Shown: positions 43,185 through 51,145, numbered from the stretch's first letter. The stretch: 64,000 nucleotides of DNA from Trichomonas vaginalis G3 (GCF_026262505.1 NC_067207.1:33076082-33140081), one strand, 5' to 3'. Notes: generated by a model not told the origin, from the letters alone. Made by a program: numbers and translations.

Positions 43185-44420
43185 ATGTACAGAATAGACG
43201 TTTCAGATTTTTATGACTTCCAAGCGTTCAGAAATATGTGTCCATTTCGAGACTATAACAAAGCAGTCGAGAATTTGAAACGTTTAGTCATTTATGTTGA
43301 CTCTGCCCCAGAATGTTATGTCATGAAAGAATGGGATGTTGTCTTTAACAAACCAAGAGCAACAATAGTTTCAGAACAAGAATGTAGACAGAAACTTAAG
43401 AAAATAAAAGTCGTACAAGTTGGAATGAAGATGTTAGATGCTTGGGATATCTTATTGTCAAAGTTAGAAGATTTTTCAGTTCGAGGTATAAAGTTCTATA
43501 CACCTTCTCCAAACTTCTATTCTATCTTCACTGGATATAAATACGAACAAGTAGAATGGAAAGAAAATATTATAGAAGCTTGGTTAGACCATGTCAAAGA
43601 AATTATATGCAATGGAAACGAAAGAGTCTATGAGTATATCTTATGTTGGTTTGCAAACATCTTACAACATCCAAGTGCTAAAAATGAAACTGCTCTCATT
43701 ATAATTGGAAAACAAGGAACAGGTAAGAACACATTCTTTACAGATATCTTGTGCAAACTGTTAGAGGGCTATTCGAATCCGAATATGACAAACTTAGAAA
43801 ACATCTGTGGCAAGTTTAACTCCTCAATAGAGAATATGAAACTTATAGTTTGCAATGAACTTCAAAGTATAGATACAACAAAAGTTTTGAACTCAGATGC
43901 TTTGAAGAGTCTTATAACAGACAAAGTTGGAGTTGTTGAAAGAAAGTATAAAGACCAAAGAGTTTGTGAAAATGTTGCAAACTTCATTATGGTTTCAAAC
44001 AATTCTGTTCCGATGAAGTTAGAAAGTTCTGACAGAAGATATGTAGTTGTCAGAACGTCAGAAGCTCATATGCAAGATACAGAATATTTTGACGACTTAG
44101 CAGAAACTTTGACACCTAACTTTTACAACCACTTGTTCTCATATTTCATGACATTAGATATTTCTAAGTTCAATCCAAGACAAATTCCACATACCGAAGA
44201 AAGACAAACATTGTTAGAAGCAAACAAGAGTGTATATGAACTGTTTATAGATGAGACTAACTTTGAGTGTTTAGATGAAAGGTCATTGTACGATTCGTAT
44301 AAACAATATTGTCAAGAGTATGGTTATATGGCAGCTTCTAAACGTACATTCTTGGCAAATGTCAAAAGTCTTTTAGATGTTCAGAACGGCGTATATACAA
44401 AGAAAAATTTTTCTGAGTAA
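43185..44420 (+). CDS. SF3-type helicase (D5/DUF5906-like)
   Basis: A 411-residue protein. The ATPase core has Walker A GKQGTGKN at residues 175-182, a Walker-B-like LIVCNEL at 220-226, the sensor strand FIMVSNN at 267-273 and SSDRRY at 281-286 as the arginine-finger segment. This order is that of superfamily 3 helicases found in virophages, Polinton-like viruses and large DNA viruses. The 170 residues before the core show no recognisable primase motif. It would unwind element DNA during replication, probably with a host or unrecognised polymerase, because no PolB is present. The leader is an AT-rich stretch (TATTTTTATAAAAATG). Confidence 0.8.
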   Translation: MYRIDVSDFYDFQAFRNMCPFRDYNKAVENLKRLVIYVDSAPECYVMKEWDVVFNKPRATIVSEQECRQKLKKIKVVQVGMKMLDAWDILLSKLEDFSVRGIKFYTPSPNFYSIFTGYKYEQVEWKENIIEAWLDHVKEIICNGNERVYEYILCWFANILQHPSAKNETALIIIGKQGTGKNTFFTDILCKLLEGYSNPNMTNLENICGKFNSSIENMKLIVCNELQSIDTTKVLNSDALKSLITDKVGVVERKYKDQRVCENVANFIMVSNNSVPMKLESSDRRYVVVRTSEAHMQDTEYFDDLAETLTPNFYNHLFSYFMTLDISKFNPRQIPHTEERQTLLEANKSVYELFIDETNFECLDERSLYDSYKQYCQEYGYMAASKRTFLANVKSLLDVQNGVYTKKNFSE

Positions 44421-44456
44421 ATTTTATAAAAAATATATATTTTTATTTTATTTGAA

Positions 44457-45041
44457 ATGTACGCTGAGTTTGTTGGAGAAGACCGTTGGGAAACTTGTTT
44501 GTTAGATGAGAAATATGAAATTCACTGTTGTGAGTCATTTGAAGTCAGAAAAAAAGAGACAAAAAGAGTTTTAAGCGAATGGGAGCAAAATAACGGATAT
44601 GCTAGGATGAAGATGAGTGGAAAAAACTATTTTAAACATATTGTCATTGCAACTCATTTTATACCGAATCCTAACAATTTACCTTTTGTAGACCATATAA
44701 ACCATATAAGAAATGACAATAGACTTGAAAACTTGCGTTGGGTTACTCGTTCTGAAAACAATAAGAACAAAGGCAAATTTGGAGATATAGTATTCGAATT
44801 TGTCGACGAACTAGAAGATGAAGCAATTGAAATTACAGACTATGGTAAGCATACGTTTGAGTTTTACTACTATAGCGAAGAACAAGACTCTTTCTACTTT
44901 TATACCGGCGTAAACTATAGAAAATTACAAGTATATTTTACTAAGGAAGGCTATGCTTATGTAAACGCTAGAGATACAGATGGAAAACGCGTTCAAATAC
45001 GTCTTAACAAATTCAAGAAGCTATATGGCATACCATTTTAA
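44457..45041 (+). CDS. HNH homing-type endonuclease (NUMOD4/HNH_3)
   Basis: A 194-residue protein. The HNH finger is at about residues 66-105: ATHFIPNPNN, then FVDHINHIRNDNRLENLRWV with the catalytic histidine of the DH pair and the following N-rich helix. The N-terminal part (WETCLLDEKYEIHCCESFEV) fits the NUMOD4-type region. The last 90 residues have an unassigned beta-rich segment. In phages and large viruses such genes are either free-standing homing enzymes or used in packaging or exclusion; the role here is open. Confidence 0.8.
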   Translation: MYAEFVGEDRWETCLLDEKYEIHCCESFEVRKKETKRVLSEWEQNNGYARMKMSGKNYFKHIVIATHFIPNPNNLPFVDHINHIRNDNRLENLRWVTRSENNKNKGKFGDIVFEFVDELEDEAIEITDYGKHTFEFYYYSEEQDSFYFYTGVNYRKLQVYFTKEGYAYVNARDTDGKRVQIRLNKFKKLYGIPF

Positions 45042-45084
45042 AACGTTTTTTATAAAAAAATATTTTTTTTATCCGATAGAAAAG

Positions 45085-45504
45085 ATGACGAAATATATTT
45101 CAGTCAACAAATATATGTCAGGACTTAAAGAAGAACTAGACCCATTCGCTTATTTGAATGTTTACTTCTACCATTTTGAAAAGTCTACATTTGACAAAGT
45201 TTGGAACATCGAACCCGTTAAGTTTGCTATTGTGACTAAAAATGGTGCGAAATTTGAAGACTTAGACATAGAAGGTTTGTTAGCAGTCAAAGAAAATTTT
45301 GACAGAAGGTTCTCAAACCTTAAAGAAGGCAAAGCATACAAACTTGTTATACCTTATGAACCAAAGAAAGCAGACGACTATGAATATTATGAGTCTAAGA
45401 TAGTTGAAGTTCAAGGTAAATTGGGTAAAAAGATTTTAGAGTCTAAGCCAGTGTTTGCTCCTAAAGAGGAAGAGAACATTGACATTGACCCAGAAATGTT
45501 CTAA
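45085..45504 (+). CDS. Protein of unknown function
   Basis: 139 residues from the ATG at 45085 (MTKYISVNKYMSGLKEELDP). The frame is open 35 codons higher but that part overlaps the HNH gene, and an A/T-rich leader like those of neighbouring genes lies just before 45085. The protein ends in an acidic tail (PKEEENIDIDPEMF). This and its position in the replication block suggest a DNA-associated or ssDNA-binding role, but that is only a guess. Confidence 0.55.
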   Translation: MTKYISVNKYMSGLKEELDPFAYLNVYFYHFEKSTFDKVWNIEPVKFAIVTKNGAKFEDLDIEGLLAVKENFDRRFSNLKEGKAYKLVIPYEPKKADDYEYYESKIVEVQGKLGKKILESKPVFAPKEEENIDIDPEMF

Positions 45505-45520
45505 AAATAAAATTTTATTT

Positions 45521-45976
45521 TTACATGTCATATCTCACCTTCTCTGGAACTGGTTCAGGTTCTTTCTTCTCTTCTTCTACTTTCTTTTCTTTCTTTTCTC
45601 TCTTCTTCTTCTTCTCTGGTGGAGTTATGTCAAATTTGGCGCAACCATATTTATGTAAAAGGTCTTTGTCCTTTAATAGCTCTTCTATTCTGTTTTCTAT
45701 TTCATCTTCAAGAACAGCGCATGTGTCTTCTTTGCATTCTAAGAACTTTTGTTGGACTTCATCTTTCCAATCGGCGTCATCTCTGTCAACAAGTCTGTCA
45801 TTGACAAATTTTAAGACTGCTCTTTGTAATGTTTTATGGTTCTTGTCATATTCCCAGAAACAGAACTTTAGAACAAATTCACCTTTCTTGTTTACACTAT
45901 GTAAGATTTTATGGTCGACAGAAGTTTTAGAGTCGAAAAGCTTGTCTCGAATATAGATAGCGAAATCGCTAGACAT
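45521..45976 (-). CDS. Charged protein of unknown function
   Basis: 151 residues: a folded N-terminal part (MSSDFAIYIRDKLFDSKTSV, then FVLKFCFWEYDKNHKTLQRA) and a K/E-rich low-complexity tail (EKKKKREKKEKKVEEEKKEP). Convergent with the gene at 45085, divergent from the ATPase gene at 46013. No family is recognised. Confidence 0.55.
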   Translation of the reverse strand: MSSDFAIYIRDKLFDSKTSVDHKILHSVNKKGEFVLKFCFWEYDKNHKTLQRAVLKFVNDRLVDRDDADWKDEVQQKFLECKEDTCAVLEDEIENRIEELLKDKDLLHKYGCAKFDITPPEKKKKREKKEKKVEEEKKEPEPVPEKVRYDM

Positions 45977-46012
45977 TTTCTAAAAGATAAAAATTTTAAT
46001 TTTTCTAAAAAT

Positions 46013-46873
46013 ATGTTAGAAAAAAAGTTTGCTGACATTGACAAGAAATTTGAGAATGTTTTGAAGAAGAACAAGAGGAAGTTGGAAAATGCTCAGATAA
46101 AACCCATACATGACAAGTTCTTATTTGCTCAGAATGGTATAACAGGTCTAATTGCACCACCTGGGTCGGGTAAGACTTTCACTTATCTTAAAATGGCTGC
46201 ACAACAACAAGAACTAGATGAGAAGAACCCATTCTATGAGTTAGTTGTCATTTGTAGTACTTCGGGTCAATTTGACCAAACCGTCAATTCGTTCAAAGAT
46301 ATTATAAAGAAGTCTAAGTTAGTATGTATAAAAGACTCTGAGTTGTTAGATTGGATAAAGAAGTACCAAAGAAGAGTTTTGAAGTACAATGCTATAAATG
46401 AGTATGTCAATTCGAAGTTTAAAGACCCAAATGAGGAAATGCAGAGAATATTAGAGAAGAAACACTTCAGAAACAAACAGAAAGAGATAGAATACATTTC
46501 GAAGAAATTGCAATCTTACGATTGGAAGACTTACCCTCACAGATGTCTTCTTATCTTAGATGACTTTGCTTCTCATCCTTTGTTAAAGAATAGAGAACAA
46601 GACATGTGTCGAATTCTTAAGAAGCTCAGACACTTTAACATCTCAGTCGTAATATGTGTACAGACAGCAAAGAGTTTAAGTAAGGATGTTAAAAGAATAC
46701 TTACTGATATCATACTTTTCCCTGGATTGTCCGAAGACGATTTCATGGAACTTATGAAAGAGTCCATGGCAGGTAAGTTTGACAGACATGAACTATGGAG
46801 AAGTACAAAGTCATACAAGACCCTCATACTTCTTTCAGAATTCATATCTACGCAAACAAAGTTCAAATTGTAA
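46013..46873 (+). CDS. Genome-packaging ATPase of the FtsK/HerA (A32-like) type
   Basis: 286 residues from the ATG at 46013. An open frame 34 codons longer exists but would overlap the divergent gene at 45976, and the AT-rich leader lies directly before 46013. Walker A is APPGSGKT (GSGKT at 51-55) and Walker B is LLILDDF (ILDDF at 181-185). VICVQTAKSLS follows, with the sensor-like glutamine. This is the signature of the packaging ATPases of Polintons, virophages and large DNA viruses, which pump DNA into capsids. An intact packaging ATPase beside a broken capsid gene is noteworthy. Confidence 0.85.
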   Translation: MLEKKFADIDKKFENVLKKNKRKLENAQIKPIHDKFLFAQNGITGLIAPPGSGKTFTYLKMAAQQQELDEKNPFYELVVICSTSGQFDQTVNSFKDIIKKSKLVCIKDSELLDWIKKYQRRVLKYNAINEYVNSKFKDPNEEMQRILEKKHFRNKQKEIEYISKKLQSYDWKTYPHRCLLILDDFASHPLLKNREQDMCRILKKLRHFNISVVICVQTAKSLSKDVKRILTDIILFPGLSEDDFMELMKESMAGKFDRHELWRSTKSYKTLILLSEFISTQTKFKL

Positions 46874-46903
46874 AAAGTCAAGCTTGAAAAATAAAGAGTT
46901 CAT

Positions 46904-47797
46904 TTACTCTTCCTCTTTGAAGTTGTCAAAATACTCTGTTATTTTTTCCTTTAACAATGGCAAATCTTCTTTGAATGTAAGTATTGTACAACCTTTCATA
47001 TCATAGTGTGTTTGAGGTAACGTATCTTGAACTATCTGTTTAACATCTTCATTTGGTGTCATTGAAATCGGTAAGTTTTCGCGATAGAACCAATTTCTGT
47101 CAGATTTGTAAATCTTAGCAAGGTCGTAAAAGCTTTTGTTGTTTCTTCTGACTAAATGCAACATAACCATATCTCTGTCTTCTTCATTTTCCATCTCTTC
47201 AGTGTAAATCATATACTTATAGTTCTTTTCCTTTCCTTTTGGTACCGAACGTGGTATTCTTTTCTGTATGTTTTTGTCTTTTGCTTCAAGCTTGTTCTCT
47301 AGCTCTTCACGTTCTTGTCTATGAAGTTCGTCAAGAAGTCTGTAAATATACCAAGCGTAACGAGGTGAAGCCCACATTGCAACAGCATTTACAAGAAGTC
47401 TATGTACATACCAACCTCTCAAACCATTTGGCAAATTTTCACGATTTTCATAGAGTTTTGGCGACTGGGGTTTTTCTCCCACTCGCAATTTTTCACGATT
47501 TTCATAGAGTTTTGGCGACTGGGGTTTTTCTCCCACTCGCTGTTCTTCACGATTTTCAGAAAAAAGTCTGTCTCGCTGTGCTTCATTTAATAGTTCAATA
47601 GTGCTTTGGTTCCTAAACCAGTCTTTAGGAACCTTAGTATCTGGTGCAAAACATGCTGTCAAAATACTTTGCATTTGGTACATGTCATCTTTGACCGAAC
47701 GAATGAGACGTAACTGTTTGTTAAACTGAACCCACTCGTATTCTTCACTTATGGCTTCATGAACGATAGCAGTTGTTGTGTTCTCTGTTGTTGACAT
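46904..47797 (-). CDS. KilA-N domain protein with internal 54-bp repeat
   Basis: 297 residues if started at 47797; an ATG six codons further up lies inside the shared TGTAAGAACA-type leader and is therefore rejected. The KilA-N-type core is at about 105-165: RGWYVHRLLVNAVAMWASPR followed by YAWYIYRLLDEL. Before it stands a duplicated 18-residue unit (ENREKLRVGEKPQSPKLY) from an exact 54-bp DNA repeat, with a third partial copy. The C-terminal ~110 residues (YKYMIYTEEME, VMLHLVRRNNKSFYDLAKI) look like the accessory domain found with KilA-N in viruses. KilA-N is a DNA-binding fold common in phages and large DNA viruses. Confidence 0.75.
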   Translation of the reverse strand: MSTTENTTTAIVHEAISEEYEWVQFNKQLRLIRSVKDDMYQMQSILTACFAPDTKVPKDWFRNQSTIELLNEAQRDRLFSENREEQRVGEKPQSPKLYENREKLRVGEKPQSPKLYENRENLPNGLRGWYVHRLLVNAVAMWASPRYAWYIYRLLDELHRQEREELENKLEAKDKNIQKRIPRSVPKGKEKNYKYMIYTEEMENEEDRDMVMLHLVRRNNKSFYDLAKIYKSDRNWFYRENLPISMTPNEDVKQIVQDTLPQTHYDMKGCTILTFKEDLPLLKEKITEYFDNFKEEE

Positions 47798-47800
47798 ATC

Positions 47801-47810
47801 TGTCTTTACA
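47801..47810 (-). promoter_or_regulatory. Element leader motif (TGTAAAGACA variant)
   Basis: TGTAAAGACA on the minus strand, preceded by an A/T-rich tract and followed within a few bases by the ATG at 47797. It is one of four related leaders in this gene block. Confidence 0.5.
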
Positions 47811-47886
47811 TACAAAATAAAAAAATAAAAAAAAAATAAAATTAGCGTTATTTTCTATCTTGTATAAAAGACCAAAAATAAACGCT

Positions 47887-48501
47887 TTACATGTATTTTT
47901 CAGCAACTTCGTCAAATAATTTTATAGCTTTATCTATCTCATCTACTTCAAACGTTTCTTTACCTTTTATGGGAGCACCATACATTTTCTCAAACTTTTC
48001 AAGTAGTTCTGTTTCAGCAGCTCTCATATCGTTAACAAACGCAACCTTAACTCTATTGACTGTAGAGTCATATCTTTGAGTTATATTAAATGTTCTTCCT
48101 ATCTTATATCTCTTTGTATTGAAGTCCTTCGGTTTCTGAACGATGTAAAGTAAGCCTTCACTGCAACGTTCAGTATCGAATGAACCATATGTTATGAAGT
48201 TATATCCAACAACTGGGTCAATCCAGAACAAAACTACTGGTATAAGACTTTTGTCGATGAGATATGCTCTTGTTCCATAGAATCTTACCGATATCATAAG
48301 CTCAGGATTTCTTGTCAAAATTTTCTGAGTTGAAGCATTTCTAACCCAGTCGTGGGATGTTTTCTTTTCAGATAGTGTTAGAATGTCTGACAAAGAATAT
48401 TTGTTGTATTTCTTTGAGTATCTTACGTTTAAATCACCAATTCTAACCATTTTGGTGTCATTGTCTATCTTTCTAACTGTTTCAAACTCAATGTTTAACA
48501 T
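47887..48501 (-). CDS. KilA-N-like protein with C-terminal T5orf172 (GIY-YIG-like) domain
   Basis: 204 residues from the ATG at 48501, chosen by the shared leader motif. The N-terminal half resembles a KilA-N-type region (LNVRYSKKYNKYSLSDILTL, then TSHDWVRNAST). The C-terminal half reads GLLYIVQKPKDFNTKRYKIG, then RTFNITQRYDS and MRAAETELLEKFEKMYGAP, which is the T5orf172 nuclease-like fold related to GIY-YIG enzymes. KilA-N joined to T5orf172 is a known combination in large DNA viruses and phages. Activity is not proven. Confidence 0.75.
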   Translation of the reverse strand: MLNIEFETVRKIDNDTKMVRIGDLNVRYSKKYNKYSLSDILTLSEKKTSHDWVRNASTQKILTRNPELMISVRFYGTRAYLIDKSLIPVVLFWIDPVVGYNFITYGSFDTERCSEGLLYIVQKPKDFNTKRYKIGRTFNITQRYDSTVNRVKVAFVNDMRAAETELLEKFEKMYGAPIKGKETFEVDEIDKAIKLFDEVAEKYM

Positions 48502-48504
48502 TTC

Positions 48505-48514
48505 TGTTCTTACA
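48505..48514 (-). promoter_or_regulatory. Element leader motif TGTAAGAACA
   Basis: TGTAAGAACA on the minus strand, preceded by TATTTTGTA and a long A/T tract, followed by the ATG at 48501. Confidence 0.5.
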
Positions 48515-48596
48515 TACAAAATAAAAAAAATAAAAAAAATAAAAACTAACTTTTTTTTTCTGTCTTAAGGAAATTCATGAATTTTGTTGCTGAATT

Positions 48597-48795
48597 CAAT
48601 AAAAATATATTTTAGGTGAAGAGGTGAGATTTCACCTCTTTTTTCACCTGTTTTTTCACCTCATGAATTTTCATGATTTCATCGTAAATGTTTTGTCAAA
48701 ACTTCTTCGTAATGAGCGTAAATGACCCAAAAATATATTTTAGGTGAAGAGGTGAGATTTCACCTCTTTTTTCACCTGTTTTTTCACCTCAGTTA
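48597..48795. repeat. GGTGA hairpin repeats between genes
   Basis: Two copies (about 48597-48675 and 48730-48790) of the unit that also fills the terminal repeats: TATATTTTAGGTGAAGAGG, then the palindrome GAGGTGAGATTTCACCTC and TTTTTTCACCTC runs. A CTTCGTAA-type short repeat lies between them. The unit also occurs at 49788-49850 and 51410-51480. Confidence 0.75.
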
Positions 48796-48797
48796 TT

Positions 48798-49712
48798 TTA
48801 TAAGCGTTTTACATGAATTGTATGATGTATATTTGAAATCCTAAACAATTTCGTAGCTTCTATTTCTTCTTTTAGTACATCGAATGTTTTAACTATGCCG
48901 AAGGTTTCTTTATACTTCTTCTTGACATCTGAAAGAAGGAAATCTTCTGCTGTTGGATAGTTTTTGTTCAGAAATTCTAACATGTCCATTTTATCTTCTG
49001 CTGGTTTTTCTGCTTCTTTCTTTAAATCTGCATAGTCGTTTCTCATTCTTTCTATCTCTTTGACGGAGTAGTTATATTTCCTCATCGCTGCCTTACATTT
49101 TGAACATTGCGGGTTCATTTTTGCGTTATACATTGAAATTTGACCTGCTAAAACAACTAAGGCGTCAATTGCTCTCTTCATCTCGAACATAGCGGGTTTT
49201 ATTTGTTCGTTCCATACCTTACCCCTACTATCTTTATCTCTTATTTCCCAAACACATTTTGCAACTAACGAAACAAAGTTGTCGTAGGTCTTAAACTCCC
49301 CAGATTTATATATGTCAGAGATGTTCTTATATACCATATCGCAATCTTTGTCCATGACTTTGTGGTTGCAATGAAATCCAAGAAACTCATAGTTAACCTT
49401 TCGTATGAACTTCTTTATTTCTACTGAGTCAGTTGCTTTGACTTCTATTTCATCGAATTCTGGAATAGTGAGTTTTTGTTGTTGGATTTCAGGAAGTTTA
49501 GGTAGATGGTCAATAATATCCTGCATTTCATAAAGATACTGTTCATTTGTTTCATCTTTCGCAGTGCAATCTAAATCTCCTTGGAGAAGTTCTTGCTTTA
49601 TCTTCTGGATTTCTGTTTCGAAAGTATATGAAGAAGGAATGAAGCTTTTCATCTCTACTAACATTGAAGTTGGGTTCATGACTAAAGAGTTTGGTGCTGT
49701 TGTTGCTAACAT
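48798..49712 (-). CDS. Protein of unknown function with CxxC pair
   Basis: 304 residues from the ATG at 49712 (MLATTAPNSLVMNPTSMLVE). The frame is open 51 codons higher, but that part reads through a GGTGA repeat and the shared leader, so it is not used. The protein is helical, with CSKCKAAMRKYNYSVKEIER (a single CxxC) at about 215-235 and a C-terminal helical domain. No family is recognised. It is flanked by KilA-N genes on the same strand with the same leader, suggesting co-regulation with them. Confidence 0.6.
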   Translation of the reverse strand: MLATTAPNSLVMNPTSMLVEMKSFIPSSYTFETEIQKIKQELLQGDLDCTAKDETNEQYLYEMQDIIDHLPKLPEIQQQKLTIPEFDEIEVKATDSVEIKKFIRKVNYEFLGFHCNHKVMDKDCDMVYKNISDIYKSGEFKTYDNFVSLVAKCVWEIRDKDSRGKVWNEQIKPAMFEMKRAIDALVVLAGQISMYNAKMNPQCSKCKAAMRKYNYSVKEIERMRNDYADLKKEAEKPAEDKMDMLEFLNKNYPTAEDFLLSDVKKKYKETFGIVKTFDVLKEEIEATKLFRISNIHHTIHVKRL

Positions 49713-49721
49713 GTTCTTACA
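49712..49721 (-). promoter_or_regulatory. Element leader motif TGTAAGAACA
   Basis: TGTAAGAACATG on the minus strand: the motif runs straight into the start codon at 49712. Preceded by TATTTTTTTATTTTTAT. Confidence 0.5.
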
Positions 49722-49787
49722 ATAAAAATAAAAAAATATTTTTTTAAAAAAACCAACTTTATTTTTTATTTCGGGAAAATTCATGAG

Positions 49788-49850
49788 GTGAAAAAAGAGG
49801 TGAAAAAAGAGGTGAAATCTCACCTCTTCACCTAAAATATATTTTTGTCG
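49788..49850. repeat. GGTGA hairpin repeat
   Basis: One copy, in the orientation opposite to the 48.6-kb copies, reading GAGGTGAAATCTCACCTCTT and ending in CACCTAAAATATATTTTTG. Lies between two minus-strand genes. Confidence 0.75.
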
Positions 49851-49865
49851 AAAAAAATGGTTCAT

Positions 49866-50528
49866 TTACTCACAATATTTTTGTACAAAACAACCCCAAG
49901 CTTTTAACCTCTCTTCTGCAGCTTCTAATGCTATCTTAGCGAGTTCATATTCTCTAAATTCTCTCTTTAAATCTTCTTGTTCCCATTGGTCTAGTTCGTA
50001 TGGCGAGTCTCTATAACCAGAACATATCTCACGTTCATGTTCTATTTGTTTTTCATGCATTTTTCTAACTTCTTCTTCGAACAAAGGTTTAGCATTTTCT
50101 ACTGTATCTTCAAGTTCTTCTTCATCTAACTTCTCATGAACTTTCTTGTCTATGGAATCCAAAATTTTTCCAACTGCTATACAATATTTTGGAGAAGCCC
50201 ACATTGCTATATAGTTTACAAGTCTTGGGTCTACATACGTTCCTCTAACCTGTTTGATTTCATCAGGAATTCCTGCATGAACTGTGTATAAAAAGCAACC
50301 CGCGGAATTCCGCGGGTTGGTATATTCTTCACAAAATGCCTCAAAATACTCTTCCCAGGACTTATTTTCCAACAACCTTCTAAAGTCTTTCCTAAACTGC
50401 TGACACATCTTTGTTGCATTTATATAACCATCCTTGTCTCTACGTAAGACTTCAATACCGTTGTAAGTGCCTTTTGTGAATGTTTCGCCATTAGATTTGT
50501 TCGTGAACGTTTTTGCTTCGACTGTCAT
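49866..50528 (-). CDS. KilA-N domain protein
   Basis: 220 residues. The KilA-N fold is clear: YNGIEVLRRDKDGYINATKM near residues 24-43, RRLLENKSWEEYFEAF, and RGTYVDPRLVNYIAMWASPK at about 95-114. The second half is a long charged helix (EEVRKMHEKQIEHEREICSG). Its coding sequence contains a perfect 24-bp GC-rich palindrome (50296-50319). Two stretches of it are found copied in non-coding parts of the element. It probably binds DNA; the target is unknown. Confidence 0.85.
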   Translation of the reverse strand: MTVEAKTFTNKSNGETFTKGTYNGIEVLRRDKDGYINATKMCQQFRKDFRRLLENKSWEEYFEAFCEEYTNPRNSAGCFLYTVHAGIPDEIKQVRGTYVDPRLVNYIAMWASPKYCIAVGKILDSIDKKVHEKLDEEELEDTVENAKPLFEEEVRKMHEKQIEHEREICSGYRDSPYELDQWEQEDLKREFREYELAKIALEAAEERLKAWGCFVQKYCE

Positions 50529-50530
50529 AC

Positions 50531-50540
50531 TGTTCTTACA
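50531..50540 (-). promoter_or_regulatory. Element leader motif TGTAAGAACA
   Basis: TGTAAGAACAGTATG on the minus strand, two bases before the ATG at 50528, preceded by TATTTTTTTATTTTTAT. Confidence 0.5.
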
Positions 50541-50608
50541 ATAAAAATAAAAAAATATTTTTGAGTGGTACGTCGGACATTCGTTTGTGGCTTAACCGTC
50601 GGACCACA

Positions 50609-50966
50609 ACGATAAAAATCTCTGCTACTAGCAGTACTGCTACTGACAGTAGCAGTACTTTTTCTGACAGTAGCAGTACTTTTACTGACAGTAGCAGTAC
50701 TTTTTCTGACAGTAGCAGTACTTTTACTGACAGTAGCAGTACTTTTACTGACAGTAGCAGTACTTTATCGTCGAAAACCCTCTCAAATTTTCCTTTTTAC
50801 TGCAACTAGCAGTACTTTTACTGACAGTAGCAGTACTTTTACTGACAGTAGCAGTACTTTTACTGACAGTAGCAGTACTTTTTCTGACAGTAGCAGTACT
50901 TTTACTGACAGTAGCAGTACTTTTACTGACAGTAGCAGTACTGCTAGTAGCAGAGATTTTTATCGT
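50609..50966. repeat. Inverted-repeat-bounded array of 21-bp units; replication-origin candidate
   Basis: The region begins with ACGATAAAAATCTCTGCTAC and ends with the inverse, GTAGCAGAGATTTTTATCGT; the flanking arms are about 36 bp. Between them are two same-direction arrays of a 21-bp unit (AGTAGCAGTACTTTTACTGAC and a TTTTCTGAC variant), at about 50643-50765 and 50805-50945, separated by a 40-bp spacer. Each unit can pair internally (TACTG/CAGTA). No gene is supported, although the array is open in one frame. Such iteron-like arrays next to a helicase-bearing genome would suit an origin or a replication-protein binding site; that is inference. Confidence 0.75.
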
Positions 50967-51062
50967 CCAACTTTACAAATGTAAACTCCTATCGTTCTAT
51001 TTTCTTCACTAGGGTCTAACACCAAAGTAACCTATGTACATGAAATTTCACTGCATAAAAGG

Positions 51063-51145
51063 AAAAAAACCTGGGCGAATCGGGATTTGAACCGAGGTCT
51101 TCGACGCCTTTAACGAGGTAGCCCATACCACTGAGCTATGAGCCG
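51063..51145 (-). tRNA. tRNA-like Pol III unit, stems imperfect
   Basis: On the minus strand an A-box TAGCTCAGTGG (51128-51138) and a B-box GGTTCAAATCC (51083-51093) have tRNA spacing, and seven T residues (51063-51069) follow the 3' end as a Pol III terminator. The D-stem pairs. The T-stem would pair perfectly (TCGGG/CCCGA) but for one missing G. The acceptor and anticodon stems pair poorly, so no anticodon is called. It may be a decayed viral tRNA gene or a Pol III transcript of another kind. Transfer RNA-like genes are known in large DNA viruses. Confidence 0.45.

Noticed and set aside
50643-50945. CRISPR-like or coding serine/threonine repeat (open frame of STFTDSS type)
   Set aside because: The 21-bp units are tandem without spacers; the open frame results from the period being a multiple of three and has no start signal like its neighbours.
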